From assembly GCF_003462685.1 (NCBI RefSeq), contig NZ_QRVE01000010.1:1-64000 (forward strand): a stretch of DNA of 64,000 nucleotides, given 5' to 3'. The stretch is from Collinsella sp. AF23-4AC. GTDB lineage: Bacteria > Actinomycetota > Coriobacteriia > Coriobacteriales > Coriobacteriaceae. Of the stretch, positions 1-7,814 are shown piece after piece; positions within the stretch are counted from its first letter, which is position 1; each line of letters starts with the position of its first letter. The notes under the pieces were generated by a model. It saw nothing but the letters and a program-made list of their open reading frames with translations, searched no databases and was not told the origin of the DNA. Both the position numbers and the translations under genes were made by a program.

Positions 1-49
1 GCGGGTGGTTTAAAGCTGGCCGCTGCGCGGCCAGCAGACTAAAGTCTTG

Positions 50-79
50 AAACGAAAAGACCCGGCTTAGGGCCGGGTC
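50..79 (-). terminator. rho-independent terminator
   Basis: An 8-bp GC stem (GACCCGGC/GCCGGGTC, 59-79) is followed on the minus strand by TTTTCGTT. It lies beyond the tRNA-Leu terminator, so it probably backs it up or ends a transcript continuing leftwards. A second palindrome, GCTGGCCG/CGGCCAGC at 15-35, lies further left; no gene is visible in 1-118. Confidence 0.6.
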
Positions 80-118
80 CGAATGCGCATGCCTATTGAC
101 AATGGCTTTCTCATATTA

Positions 119-144
119 CAAAAAAGCTCCCATTGCTGGGAGCT
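119..144 (-). terminator. terminator of tRNA-Leu
   Basis: The stem AGCTCCC/GGGAGCT (125-144) is followed on the minus strand by a run of T, 12 bases after the encoded CCA of the tRNA. It is a standard intrinsic terminator. Confidence 0.85.
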
Positions 145-155
145 CTTTCATTTAA

Positions 156-242
156 TGGTGCGGGCGAAAGGACTTGAACCTTCATGGGGTTGCCCCCATA
201 CGGACCTGAACCGTACGCGTCTGCCAATTCCGCCACGCCCGC
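156..242 (-). tRNA. tRNA-Leu (anticodon CAG)
   Basis: The 87-nt minus-strand sequence folds as a class II tRNA. The acceptor GCGGGCG pairs with the 3' end, the anticodon loop is TTCAGGT (CAG, reads CUG), there is a long variable arm (TGGGGGCAACCCCA) and the T-loop is TTCAAGT. CCA is encoded. The large variable arm and the anticodon identify leucine. It lies 43 bases after the TatD-family stop codon. Confidence 0.97.
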
Positions 243-285
243 GTGCAGAAATTAGAATAACGGAGCGCCACCACGAACGCAAGAA

Positions 286-1203
286 CTATTTTTGAAAAAG
301 TTTGCAGGCATTTTCCCAAGCGGCTTGCGCGATTGTTTCGGCGTCCTCACCAGTGCGATCGACACGGTCGTTAACCAGCGCGTTTGCCGTAATGGAGATC
401 ATTGCGGGCTCGCATTCAAGACCGCGGATGGGCTCCGGAGCCATATACGGGCAATCCGTCTCGAACAAAATTCGATCGAGTGGGGTTGCCGCAAATGCCT
501 CGCGCACGTCGTCGTTGCGCTTAAAGGTGGCCGCACCACCATAGGCGATATAGCAGCCCAGCTCCACAAAGCGCTCCATCGTGGCGCGGTCCTCGCCAAA
601 GCAGTGCAGCACACAACCGGCCTGGGGCACGCCCACCTCACGAAGCACGTTGTAGGCGTCCACGTGCGAGGTACGCTCCTGGTCCGTGTCCTCGTGACGC
701 AGATGCAGCTCCACCGGCACATTGCAGCGCACGGCGACTTCGAGCTGACGTGCCATGCAATCAATCTGCACGCTGTGGGGCGCCGGCGTGATGTCGTCGT
801 CGTAATCCATGTGGTAGTCCAGACCAATCTCGCCGATACCGGCACACAAAGGGTCATCAAGCGCAGCAACAACCTGCGCGTGAATGTCGTCGGTATAGTC
901 CGGCGCGCCATACGGATGCACGCCGGCAAGATACTTGATCTGCGGGATATCCTGCATCGGCAGAATCTCGCGCGTCAGCCAGTCGCTATAGTCCGTCACG
1001 CTGCGCTTGTCGGCGATGGGGTCGAAGACCGTCACCAACAGGTCGATGCCTGCCGCCTTGGCACGCACGAGTGTCTCAGGCACATCCTTGCCCCAGAACG
1101 AAAGCAGATGCGCATGTGTGTCGGCAAGCGGCGCCAGCGGCACCGGGCAGGCCACCGTTTTCTTCTTTTTGGTAAACGTCACGCGTTCGGCATTAGGCGT
1201 CAT
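286..1203 (-). CDS. TatD-family metal-dependent hydrolase (putative DNase)
   Basis: This 305-residue TIM-barrel hydrolase belongs to the TatD family. Members have been linked to 3'-5' exonuclease or DNase activity, but the substrate here is unproven. Metal-site motifs are in order: DTHAHL (28-33), GEIGLDYH (124-131), ELHLRH (165-170), LHCFG (199-203) and FETDCPY (247-253). The 22-residue lysine-rich N-terminal extension before the first motif is unusual. The start has an AGGAGC site and overlaps the rsmA stop by 11 bases, so the two are translationally coupled. The order metG, rsmA, tatD is a recurrent bacterial neighbourhood. Confidence 0.9.
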   Translation of the reverse strand: MTPNAERVTFTKKKKTVACPVPLAPLADTHAHLLSFWGKDVPETLVRAKAAGIDLLVTVFDPIADKRSVTDYSDWLTREILPMQDIPQIKYLAGVHPYGAPDYTDDIHAQVVAALDDPLCAGIGEIGLDYHMDYDDDITPAPHSVQIDCMARQLEVAVRCNVPVELHLRHEDTDQERTSHVDAYNVLREVGVPQAGCVLHCFGEDRATMERFVELGCYIAYGGAATFKRNDDVREAFAATPLDRILFETDCPYMAPEPIRGLECEPAMISITANALVNDRVDRTGEDAETIAQAAWENACKLFQK

Positions 1204-2053
1204 GGATTAGCTCCTGAGCCAAGCGGACAAAGGCGGCGACGTCGAGCGTCTCGGCGCGCGTGGTGGGTGCGATACCGCAAGCCTCAAAGGCGGCATCGAG
1301 CACGTCCTTGGCAAAGCCGTTGGCGCTCATGGAATTGCGGATGGTCTTGCGACGCTGAGCAAATGCAGCGTCAATCACACGGGCCACAAATTCGCGATCG
1401 AGTCCTTCGGGCACCACACCGTCAACACGGTCGATACGCACGACGGCCGAGTCCACGTGTGGCGCCGGCATAAAGCAACGCGGCGGCACCTCAAAGCGAC
1501 CCGTCACCTGCGCATACAGGCCAAGCTTTGCCGTATAGCCGCCATAGGTCTTGTTGCCCGGCACTGCGGCAATGCGATCGGCAACCTCCTTTTGAACCAT
1601 GACGACGGCACGTTTGAGCGCGGGCATCGTCTGGAAGAACTGCAGGATGATCGTCGCCGCCACGTTATAGGGCAGGTTCGCGACAAATACCGTCGGCTCA
1701 CCGCCCGCAGCCTGCTCAATCTGCCCCGGCGTCACCCTGAGCGCGTCGCCCATGATAAAGCGGAAGTTGGCGTAGTCGGTGGCATGGGCGTCGAGCACCG
1801 GCTCAAGCTCGGGATCGGCCTCAATGGACGTAACGCACGCCGCTTCCTGCAGCAGCGCAAGTGTCAACGTACCGCAACCCGGACCCACCTCGAGTACGCG
1901 CTCGTCACCTGCAAGCTCGGCAAGCTCGCAGATACGCTCGATCACATGATTGTCGATTAGAAAGTTCTGGCCCAGGCGATGCTTGGTCGCAAGGCCAAAC
2001 TCCTCCAGCAGCTCCCTGGTGGCCGTGGGGTTTGCCAAAGGCGAAGTTGTCAT
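1193..2053 (-). CDS. rsmA: 16S rRNA (adenine1518/1519-N6) dimethyltransferase
   Basis: RsmA (KsgA) dimethylates two adjacent adenines in helix 45 of 16S rRNA during small-subunit maturation, using S-adenosylmethionine. Visible signatures are LGQNFL (27-32), the SAM-binding EVGPGCGTLT (55-64) and the catalytic NLPYNV (126-131). The length of 286 is normal. AAGGAGG precedes ATG. The gene lies between metG, separated by a terminator, and the overlapping TatD gene, so rsmA-tatD is probably a two-gene unit. Confidence 0.96.
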   Translation of the reverse strand: MTTSPLANPTATRELLEEFGLATKHRLGQNFLIDNHVIERICELAELAGDERVLEVGPGCGTLTLALLQEAACVTSIEADPELEPVLDAHATDYANFRFIMGDALRVTPGQIEQAAGGEPTVFVANLPYNVAATIILQFFQTMPALKRAVVMVQKEVADRIAAVPGNKTYGGYTAKLGLYAQVTGRFEVPPRCFMPAPHVDSAVVRIDRVDGVVPEGLDREFVARVIDAAFAQRRKTIRNSMSANGFAKDVLDAAFEACGIAPTTRAETLDVAAFVRLAQELIHDA

Positions 2054-2083
2054 GGTTGCCTCCTTAGCATGATGGCGGCGTCT

Positions 2084-2122
2084 TGAAACAAAAGGGCATG
2101 GACCGTGGCGGCCATGCCCTTA
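2084..2122 (-). terminator. terminator of metG
   Basis: The stem AAGGGCATGG/CCATGCCCTT (2092-2121) is followed on the minus strand by TTTTGTTT. It separates metG from rsmA. Confidence 0.8.
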
Positions 2123-2163
2123 CAGCTAAACAGCAAATTGCCGATATGGCGCTCGCGCGGTCT

Positions 2164-3765
2164 CTACGCCAGACGCGGGAACAGCGGATCGCCCTTCTCG
2201 ACGGACTGACCGCCGGCAAGCAGGCCCCAAGTGCAAATGCCCTTGAGGTCGTCGCTCGCGGCCTCGCCCTCACAGGACAGACGGCGCAGAGCCTCGACAG
2301 AAGTCTGGGGCATGAGCGGCATCAGCAGGTGGGCGGCGATGCGGATGGCCTCGAGCAAGTTGTAGATCACAAATGCCAGTTCGTCAGCCTTGGCCTCGTC
2401 CTTGGCAAGCGCCCAGGGCTCGGAGTCCTCGATGTAGTGGTTGGCGGCATGGATGAGCTCCATGACCTCGTCCTTAGCTCCACCGTAATCGAGCACGTCC
2501 ATCTTGGCCATGTAGCGCTCGACCAAACCGTCGGCAATCTTTGCCAGCGGGTTATCGAACGCGTCGGCAGACGCCGGTTTAGCCGGGGCGCAGCCGTCAA
2601 AGTACTTTGCGCTCATGTTGAGCGAACGCGAAATGAGGTTGCCCCAGCTGTTGGCCAGATCGGCGTTGTAGACCTGCTCCATGCGATCGAAGCTGATGGC
2701 GCCGTCGGTGCCGGGGACCACGTCGGTCATAAAGTAATAGCGGTAGCCCTCGACGCCCAGCATGTCGATAACATCCTGCGGAGCGATGGCGTTGCCGCGG
2801 CTCTTGGACATCTTCTCGGCCTTGCCGGTCTCGGCATTGCGCACGGTCAGGAAGCCGTGGGCAAAGACGTGCTCGGGCAGGGCCTCGCCGATGGCCATGA
2901 GCATGGCGGGCCAAATGACGCAGTGGAAGCGGATGATGTCCTTACCCACGATGTGGAACTGCGCGGGCCAGCGATAGGCCAGCTCGGCACGCGCCTCATC
3001 GGTGTCGACACCGTAGCCGACGGCTGTCATATAGTTGAGCAGTGCATCGAACCACACGTAGGTCACGTGACCCTCGTCAAACGGGACCTGAATGCCCCAG
3101 TCAAAGCTCGTACGGCTCACGGAAAGGTCGTTAAGGCCGCCCTCGACAAAGCTGCGTACCTCGTTCATACGGAACGCAGGCTCGACAAAGTCGGGGTGCT
3201 CGTCATAGAGCTTGAGAAGCTTGTCCTGGAAAGCGGAAAGCTTAAAGAAGTAGGACTCCTCCTGCACGCGCTCAAGCGGACGGTGGCAGTCGGGGCACAG
3301 GTGCTGGCCGACGCTGCCGTACTCCTCGTCGCCCTTCTGGACCTGCGTATCGGTGAAGTAGGTCTCGTCAGGCACGCAATACCAACCGTCGTAGCTGCCC
3401 TTATACAGGTAACCGGACTCCTTCATGCGCTCCCACAGGTACTGCACGGCATGATGCTGGCGCGGCTCGGTGGTGCGGATGAAGTCGTCGTTGGAAATCT
3501 CGAGCTTGCTCCAAAGCTCCTTGAAGTGCGGGGCCTGGCTATCGGTCCACTCCTGCGGCGTCATGCCATGCTTGGCTGCGGCCTCGGCGACCTTCTCGCC
3601 GTGCTCGTCCATGCCGGTCAGGAACTTGACGTTATAGCCGGCGGAGCGGCGATAACGAGCCTGAACGTCGGCGATGATGGTGGAATAAGCCGTGCCCAGG
3701 TGCGGATCGGCGTTGACGTAGTAGATGGGCGTCGTGATAAAGAACGAAGGCTTGCTTTGATCCAT
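2164..3765 (-). CDS. metG: methionyl-tRNA synthetase
   Basis: This enzyme charges tRNA-Met and is a class I synthetase. The HIGH-type motif is DPHLGTAYS (HLGT at 22-25) and the KMSKS loop is EKMSKSRGN (318-322). At 533 residues it is the short form without a C-terminal tRNA-binding (Trbp111-like) domain. The zinc-knuckle region keeps only one cysteine pair (CPDC, 157-160). The usual first knuckle reads YCVPDE, as in some low-zinc MetRS forms. GGAGGA precedes ATG. It is followed by a terminator. Confidence 0.97.
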   Translation of the reverse strand: MDQSKPSFFITTPIYYVNADPHLGTAYSTIIADVQARYRRSAGYNVKFLTGMDEHGEKVAEAAAKHGMTPQEWTDSQAPHFKELWSKLEISNDDFIRTTEPRQHHAVQYLWERMKESGYLYKGSYDGWYCVPDETYFTDTQVQKGDEEYGSVGQHLCPDCHRPLERVQEESYFFKLSAFQDKLLKLYDEHPDFVEPAFRMNEVRSFVEGGLNDLSVSRTSFDWGIQVPFDEGHVTYVWFDALLNYMTAVGYGVDTDEARAELAYRWPAQFHIVGKDIIRFHCVIWPAMLMAIGEALPEHVFAHGFLTVRNAETGKAEKMSKSRGNAIAPQDVIDMLGVEGYRYYFMTDVVPGTDGAISFDRMEQVYNADLANSWGNLISRSLNMSAKYFDGCAPAKPASADAFDNPLAKIADGLVERYMAKMDVLDYGGAKDEVMELIHAANHYIEDSEPWALAKDEAKADELAFVIYNLLEAIRIAAHLLMPLMPQTSVEALRRLSCEGEAASDDLKGICTWGLLAGGQSVEKGDPLFPRLA

Positions 3766-3834
3766 GGGGTTTGTCCTCCAGAAAAACGTTGCATACAGAG
3801 GATGATTCTAGCGCAAGGGCTGGATATCCTCCAT

Positions 3835-4713
3835 CTATTGCATATCGAGCACCATGGCATAGACATCGCGCTTGCGGCGCGAATACTTCTGAGACAGGCG
3901 CTTGGCCACCGCAGATGCGGGCTCCCCCTCCTCGAGCGCGGCGCGGATATCCTCGCGCAGGGCCTCGTCGGGATCCGCTACCGCAGCGCCAACCGGCGCG
4001 ATGCCGGCCTCCTCATCCTCGCTCGGCGGCGCGATGACCAGCGCAATCTCGCCCTTTACCTCGCCGCGAGCACGCAGCTCCTCGGCAAGCTGGTCAGCGG
4101 GCCCGCGCAAGACCTCCTCGTGCAGCTTGGTGAGTTCGCGGCAGACGGCAACCTCACGCTGGGGAAAGACCTCCGCCACGGCCTCGAGCGTCGCCACGAT
4201 GCGATGTGGAGACTCGTAGAAGATGAGTGCGCCGGGCACCACGGCAAGGCGCTGCAAACGGCGCACACGGTCGCCGTGCTTTCGGCCCAAAAAGCCCTCG
4301 AAGAAAAAATGCTCGCAGGGAATGCCGGACGAAACAAGCGCCGTGACGCAAGCAGAGGGCCCGGGAATAACTTCGACGGGCACATCGGCCTCACGTGCCG
4401 CCTCGATCAGCGCCTGGCCGGGATCGGACACGCTCGGCATGCCGGCGTCCGAGGCAAAGGCGAGGGTCTCCCCCGCCAGCAGACGGTCGACCAGGCCGGC
4501 AGCGCGGCTGGCGATCACATTCTCGTCGCAACGGACAAGCGGCTTGGAAATGCCCAGGTGCATCAGCAGCTTTGACGTCACACGCGTGTCTTCGCAGCAG
4601 ATGGCATCGGCGGCGGCAAAAGCCTCACCAACGCGCGGGGACAGGTCGCCCAGGTTGCCGATGGGCGTGCCGACCACATAGAGTTTGCCCGTATGGGCGC
4701 TATTTTGCGTCAT
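3835..4713 (-). CDS. rsmI: 16S rRNA (cytidine1402-2'-O)-methyltransferase
   Basis: RsmI 2'-O-methylates C1402 in the 16S decoding centre with SAM. The tetrapyrrole-methylase-type fold is shown by VGTPIGNLGDLSPR near the N-terminus, CCEDTR, ASDAGMPSVSDPG, VIPGPSA and FFFEGFLGRK. The C-terminal 60 residues after IALVIAPP form an acidic linker plus a helical tail ending in SRRKRDVYAMVLDM, typical of longer RsmI. It starts only 7 bases after the GH5-like stop with a weak ribosome site, so coupling to the upstream gene is likely. It lies 69 bases upstream of metG. Confidence 0.95.
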   Translation of the reverse strand: MTQNSAHTGKLYVVGTPIGNLGDLSPRVGEAFAAADAICCEDTRVTSKLLMHLGISKPLVRCDENVIASRAAGLVDRLLAGETLAFASDAGMPSVSDPGQALIEAAREADVPVEVIPGPSACVTALVSSGIPCEHFFFEGFLGRKHGDRVRRLQRLAVVPGALIFYESPHRIVATLEAVAEVFPQREVAVCRELTKLHEEVLRGPADQLAEELRARGEVKGEIALVIAPPSEDEEAGIAPVGAAVADPDEALREDIRAALEEGEPASAVAKRLSQKYSRRKRDVYAMVLDMQ

Positions 4714-4719
4714 ATCAAC

Positions 4720-5781
4720 CTATTCAATCATGCCGCGCTCGAGCGTACCGAGCGCCGCGCGGGCGTCCCATGCTGCAATGCGCTTCTCGGTCTTCCACGT
4801 TTGGAAGAACCAGCCAGCCGCCGGCGCAAACGATGCCAGCTGGTTGGCGATAAACACGCGCTCGTAGGCATTGCGGCCCTCGGGCGTAACCGACGAGTTG
4901 GCAAAGATCGCCGCGCCCGACCATTCGCCCACCAGCACGGGGAACCCAGTCGAAATCGCTTCTTTAAGTTCGCGCTTGTTACGCGAAATCGCCGTCGTCA
5001 GCCCGCGAGGGCTCGTGATGTCGAGCGCATACTCGTCGCGGTAATGGTACAGGTGAAGGTCCATGTAGACGTTCTTGTACTTGGCGCCGCGCATAAAATG
5101 CTTCCACTCGCTGGGATGCCCCGACGACGAGAAGACGACGATCTTATCCTCGGGCATATACGAACGGACGAGCTCGTAGGCATCGCGATAGAAATTGCGC
5201 AGGTAGTGAGCGGGAATGCCATCCGTCATGGTGAAGAGGCTCTTGCGAACGCTCATCTGCGGCGTGTCCAGCAGCTCAATGCCCAGCAGGCTCTCGGCCT
5301 CGCCATAGCGATCGGCCAAGCGCTCGAGCACGTCGAGTGCGACATGACGGCCGTTGGTGGACGAATGCCACTCGGCGACAGCCTCCGGCGTGGTGGGCGA
5401 ATCGTTGGAATCGCCCTGGCCACCGGGCACAGTTGCCAGATCGAGCAGCACGCGGATATCGTACTTGGCAGCCCACTCAATCGCACGGTCAATGTAGTCG
5501 ACAACCGAGATGTAGGACGCATCGGACTCCTGTGAGCCAAAGGCATACCAGGGCACCGGCAGACGCACGGCATTGAGGCCAATCTGCGCCATGCGGCGGA
5601 AATCGTCCTCGCTCACAAACGTCTCGTAATGACGGCGCATGCGCTCGTTATAGGCGGCGGTACCCATGGCCTCCTGCAGCTCGGCTGCGTTGGATGCACC
5701 GGTCGCCGCGTACAGCGACGGGGTCACCCAAGGCTCGGGAATAAACCAGCCAGAGAGATTAACGCCGAGTATCCTCTCCAT
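4720..5781 (-). CDS. GH5-like glycoside hydrolase fold protein lacking the acid/base Glu
   Basis: This 353-residue protein has no signal peptide. It resembles the exo-1,3-glucanase branch of GH5: GVNLSGWF (6-13), GLNAVRLPVPW (68-78), LLGIELL (165-171), DLHLYHY (241-247), VGEWSGA (284-290, nucleophile E286) and WFFQTWKTEK near the C-terminus. At the acid/base position the family has NEP, but here residues 172-174 are D-T-P, so the acid/base glutamate is replaced by Thr173. ATG at 5781 is chosen for its AAGGGGG site; a longer frame upstream has none. It may be a non-hydrolytic or altered-mechanism protein. It is the first gene of the rsmI unit. Confidence 0.85.
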   Translation of the reverse strand: MERILGVNLSGWFIPEPWVTPSLYAATGASNAAELQEAMGTAAYNERMRRHYETFVSEDDFRRMAQIGLNAVRLPVPWYAFGSQESDASYISVVDYIDRAIEWAAKYDIRVLLDLATVPGGQGDSNDSPTTPEAVAEWHSSTNGRHVALDVLERLADRYGEAESLLGIELLDTPQMSVRKSLFTMTDGIPAHYLRNFYRDAYELVRSYMPEDKIVVFSSSGHPSEWKHFMRGAKYKNVYMDLHLYHYRDEYALDITSPRGLTTAISRNKRELKEAISTGFPVLVGEWSGAAIFANSSVTPEGRNAYERVFIANQLASFAPAAGWFFQTWKTEKRIAAWDARAALGTLERGMIE

Positions 5782-5973
5782 CACTGCCCCCTTCGGATCA
5801 TGCAGGTCGAACCCGCATCGTATTGCATAGGATAAGTATCGTTTTGAGTATACCCGCGTGTGCGGACAGGCGACCGAACGGTCTGTAAAGTGATGCGAAA
5901 GTGGGAGGAATGTCTGGGGCGGGCGGGCTCGGAATGGTGCGACGAGGTGTGTACGCGCGCCGGAGGCAGGCAC

Positions 5974-6145
5974 CGGAAATCGCGTCCCGTTCTATCGCTC
6001 AATAATGGGGCGCATTTTCCGTTAGCAGGCCCAACCGGAAAGCGCGACCCGCAATTTCGCGTCATTCCGGGTCGCGCTTTCCCAGACAGGCCCGAAGCGG
6101 AAAGTGTGTCCCGTTCTGAGCCCTTATTCTGGGACGCAGTTTCCG
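5974..6145. repeat. three tandem stem-loops with 62-bp period
   Basis: Three imperfect palindromes start at 5974, 6036 and 6098. Each begins CGGAAA or similar, then a CG-rich stem containing CCCG, and ends with the reverse complement (TTTCC). The central copy is the best paired (GGAAAGCGCGACCCG with CGGGTCGCGCTTTCC). Linkers share CAGGCCC. The copies are separated by about 14 bases and show no coding signal. They could be a REP-type cluster or a structured RNA; function unknown. Confidence 0.75.
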
Positions 6146-6155
6146 CAGAACCCTA

Positions 6156-6219
6156 CATAAAAGAAAAGGACCCCTTTGCAGAGGTCCTAGTCAATTCAAG
6201 GTGGCGGGGAAGGGAATCG
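6156..6219. repeat. direct repeat copy 1 of the tRNA-Phe 3' end plus terminator
   Basis: These 64 bases are identical to 6342-6405, which hold the 3' end of tRNA-Phe and its terminator. In this copy the tRNA sequence stops after the T-arm and runs into an unrelated GC-rich block (6220-6341) with hairpins such as CGTCCGCGCG/CGCGGACG. The arrangement resembles an att-site or tandem-duplication scar at a tRNA gene. No integrase is nearby. Confidence 0.85.
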
Positions 6220-6341
6220 CGTCCGCGCGCTGCGCGGACGGACCGCTGCGGCGCTTACGCGCCTTGCGAGCTGCGCTGGCAAACGCTTACGCGTTTACTC
6301 AGCTCCGCGCCCTCACGGGGTTCGATTCCATGTGGGGGCTG

Positions 6342-6385
6342 CATAAAAGAAAAGGACCCCTTTGCAGAGGTCCTAGTCAATTCAA

Positions 6386-6405
<20 letters not shown>
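6342..6405. repeat. direct repeat copy 2 of the tRNA-Phe 3' end plus terminator
   Basis: This is the second, functional-position copy of the 64-bp repeat, 186 bp from the first. It contains the last part of tRNA-Phe (from the T-arm to the discriminator) and a terminator stem AAGGACC...GGTCCT with a T-rich tail on the minus strand (6343-6374). Confidence 0.85.
6343..6374 (-). terminator. terminator of tRNA-Phe
   Basis: The hairpin AGGACC/GGTCCT is followed on the minus strand by TTTTCTTTTATG, 12 bases after the tRNA 3' end. An identical copy is at 6157-6188. Confidence 0.8.
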
Positions 6406-6460
<55 letters not shown>

Positions 6461-6492
6461 ATTTGAGGTGTGCCTTGTTTCAAGGCTTGATT

Positions 6493-6520
6493 AGTATAAC
6501 CAAGGACGCGTTCCGGTCAA
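6493..6520 (-). promoter_or_regulatory. promoter of tRNA-Phe
   Basis: Minus-strand -35 TTGACC (6515-6520) and -10 TATACT (6493-6498) are separated by 16 bp and lie 33 bases before the tRNA 5' end. The match to the vegetative consensus is good. Confidence 0.7.
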
Positions 6521-6583
6521 CCGAGAATTTTAAAAAAGTTTTTGAGCACAGCCTCGGTTCTTTAAATCGGCACGTCAGAGGCA

Positions 6584-6871
6584 TCAGCCGGCAGCAAGAA
6601 GTTTTTCGCTCAGAGCCGCACGGGCAAACTCACTTGGCGTCATCCCCTCGGCAGCCGCCCGTCGACGAATGGCCTCCTTCATTCCCAGAGGAATCTTGAC
6701 CGACAGCGTTGCCGTCCCCTCACCTGAGAGTGGGGGCCGTCCATGCACGATCCCACCAACGGTGTGTTCGCCATCCGGAAACTCTCCGCGCTCGTACGAC
6801 TCGCACCACGCGTCAATCATTTCATCCGTTACAACCTGACCATTAGCGGCCGTATACGTCTTGCCCATCAT
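6584..6871 (-). CDS. ribbon-helix-helix antitoxin-like protein
   Basis: This 95-residue protein has an N-terminal half YTAANGQVVTDEMIDAW resembling antitoxin partners of small toxin pairs. Its C-terminal segment TLSVKIPLGMKEAIRRRAAA then EGMTPSEFARAAL reads as a ribbon-helix-helix DNA-binding fold. The start overlaps a 26-codon frame (6843-6923) that looks like the N-terminus of the matching toxin. No intact toxin is present, so it appears to be an orphaned or decayed toxin-antitoxin unit. It lies between tRNA-Phe and the end of the pilus operon. Confidence 0.65.
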   Translation of the reverse strand: MMGKTYTAANGQVVTDEMIDAWCESYERGEFPDGEHTVGGIVHGRPPLSGEGTATLSVKIPLGMKEAIRRRAAAEGMTPSEFARAALSEKLLAAG

Positions 6872-6923
6872 CGACCCCTTCCGTCAGGTGCTTTTTAGCG
6901 TTGGGATGGATCTCGACATCCAT
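6843..6923 (-). pseudogene. possible toxin gene remnant (26 codons)
   Basis: A frame beginning ATG after a GGAGGAG site encodes MDVEIHPNAKKHLTE and then runs into the antitoxin start region, stopping at TAA 6843. The first 15 residues resemble the N-terminus of small toxin proteins paired with this antitoxin type, as I recall them, but the rest of a toxin is missing. It could instead be a leader frame that couples translation of the antitoxin. Confidence 0.35.
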
Positions 6924-6981
6924 GCATCTTCTCCTCCATCTTACCCAATTTCGTATGACGAAAGTCCGCTGTCGCCAATTC

Positions 6982-7341
6982 TTAAGCCGGCACGCGTTGG
7001 AGAGCAGGGGTCGAAACAATGATTGAAGGGCGCTCTAGTGCGGCCCAGGCGCCGGGGCAGGAGCACATACGCCAGGGACGTACGTTTTCGTAGCGCGCGA
7101 GGATATTGCCGTCGCGATCGATGAAGGCGATGTCGATGGGATAGGCCATAAAACACGTATGGACCGAAGAGCAGCGTGGAAATGCCATGACGAGCGGCAG
7201 ACCGTTGGCGGCAACCGGACACCGTCCCAGCATGCCGCGCAGGCGCACGGCAAACGACTCCGCCACCGCAAACTCGGCCGGCGTCCAACCCAGCCTGTTG
7301 AGTGCCCGCGCGTAGGCGATGTAGGACGAGACCGCGGTCAC
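6982..7341 (-). CDS. DUF192 family protein coupled to the pilus operon
   Basis: The start is GTG at 7341, overlapping the TGA of the upstream TadE-like gene (GTGA), so translation is coupled. The 119-residue product contains the DUF192 pattern: FAVRLRGMLGR, then PLVMAFPRCSSVHTCFMAYPIDIAFIDRDGNIL and WRMCSCPGAWAALERP. DUF192 proteins have no settled function and are often exported, but no signal peptide is seen here. Its position as the last gene of a Tad pilus operon suggests a role in pilus assembly or regulation; this is inference. Confidence 0.75.
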   Translation of the reverse strand: MTAVSSYIAYARALNRLGWTPAEFAVAESFAVRLRGMLGRCPVAANGLPLVMAFPRCSSVHTCFMAYPIDIAFIDRDGNILARYENVRPWRMCSCPGAWAALERPSIIVSTPALQRVPA

Positions 7342-7814
7342 ATGACCACCCCCGGACGCCATGGATCGACCGTCACCGCGCGCTCGTGCGACAACGTTGT
7401 CGGCGCCCCCAGCGGAACGCCAGCGATGCTGAGAGAAGTCGGCCACGGCTCATAGTGCATGGTGCAGGTGTAGGTCCTAAACGTACCGGATAGGGAGAGC
7501 AGACCACCATCCGATGCCTCCGCGCCTTGCTCGCTCGACACTTCGATCTGCAAGTCATAGCCTTCCATGGCATTCAGAATTTGCGTCTGAACCGTCGCCG
7601 AGGCATCGGCAGAGCTTTCGTCGCCCTCCCCGCTCGGCGCCACGGCGTGCGCCAACACGATGTCGGGCACCACGCGGTCGAAGCGTGCGACCGCACCGGC
7701 AAAGACCATGACGTTGTACACAATGAGTGCCAGCACCAGCAAAACGGGCGCAACCACTGCTATCTCCACCGTCGCTTGGGCGCGCTCCTCGCGCAGACGC
7801 ATGCGGATACTCAT
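7338..7814 (-). CDS. TadE-like pseudopilin
   Basis: This 158-residue protein starts at ATG 7814, overlapping the tadG-like stop as TAATG. The N-terminus MSIRMRLREERAQATVEIAV continues into a hydrophobic stretch (VAPVLLVLALIVYNVMVFA), the TadE layout: a short basic leader, (A)TVE and one membrane segment. The rest is an extracytoplasmic domain with few cysteines. TadE-type minor pseudopilins help assemble Flp pili. It is the eleventh gene of the operon and is coupled to DUF192. Confidence 0.8.
   Translation of the reverse strand: MSIRMRLREERAQATVEIAVVAPVLLVLALIVYNVMVFAGAVARFDRVVPDIVLAHAVAPSGEGDESSADASATVQTQILNAMEGYDLQIEVSSEQGAEASDGGLLSLSGTFRTYTCTMHYEPWPTSLSIAGVPLGAPTTLSHERAVTVDPWRPGVVM

Noticed and set aside
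2083..4575. Long plus-strand open frame opposite metG and rsmI
   Set aside because: High-GC shadow of genuine minus-strand genes; the composition is not protein-like and it has no ribosome site.
5974..6145. CRISPR array
   Set aside because: Only three units, the unit is itself a palindrome and the spacers are short and similar.
6156..6219. A second tRNA-Phe gene
   Set aside because: Only the 3' part is present; the D-arm and anticodon arm are missing.
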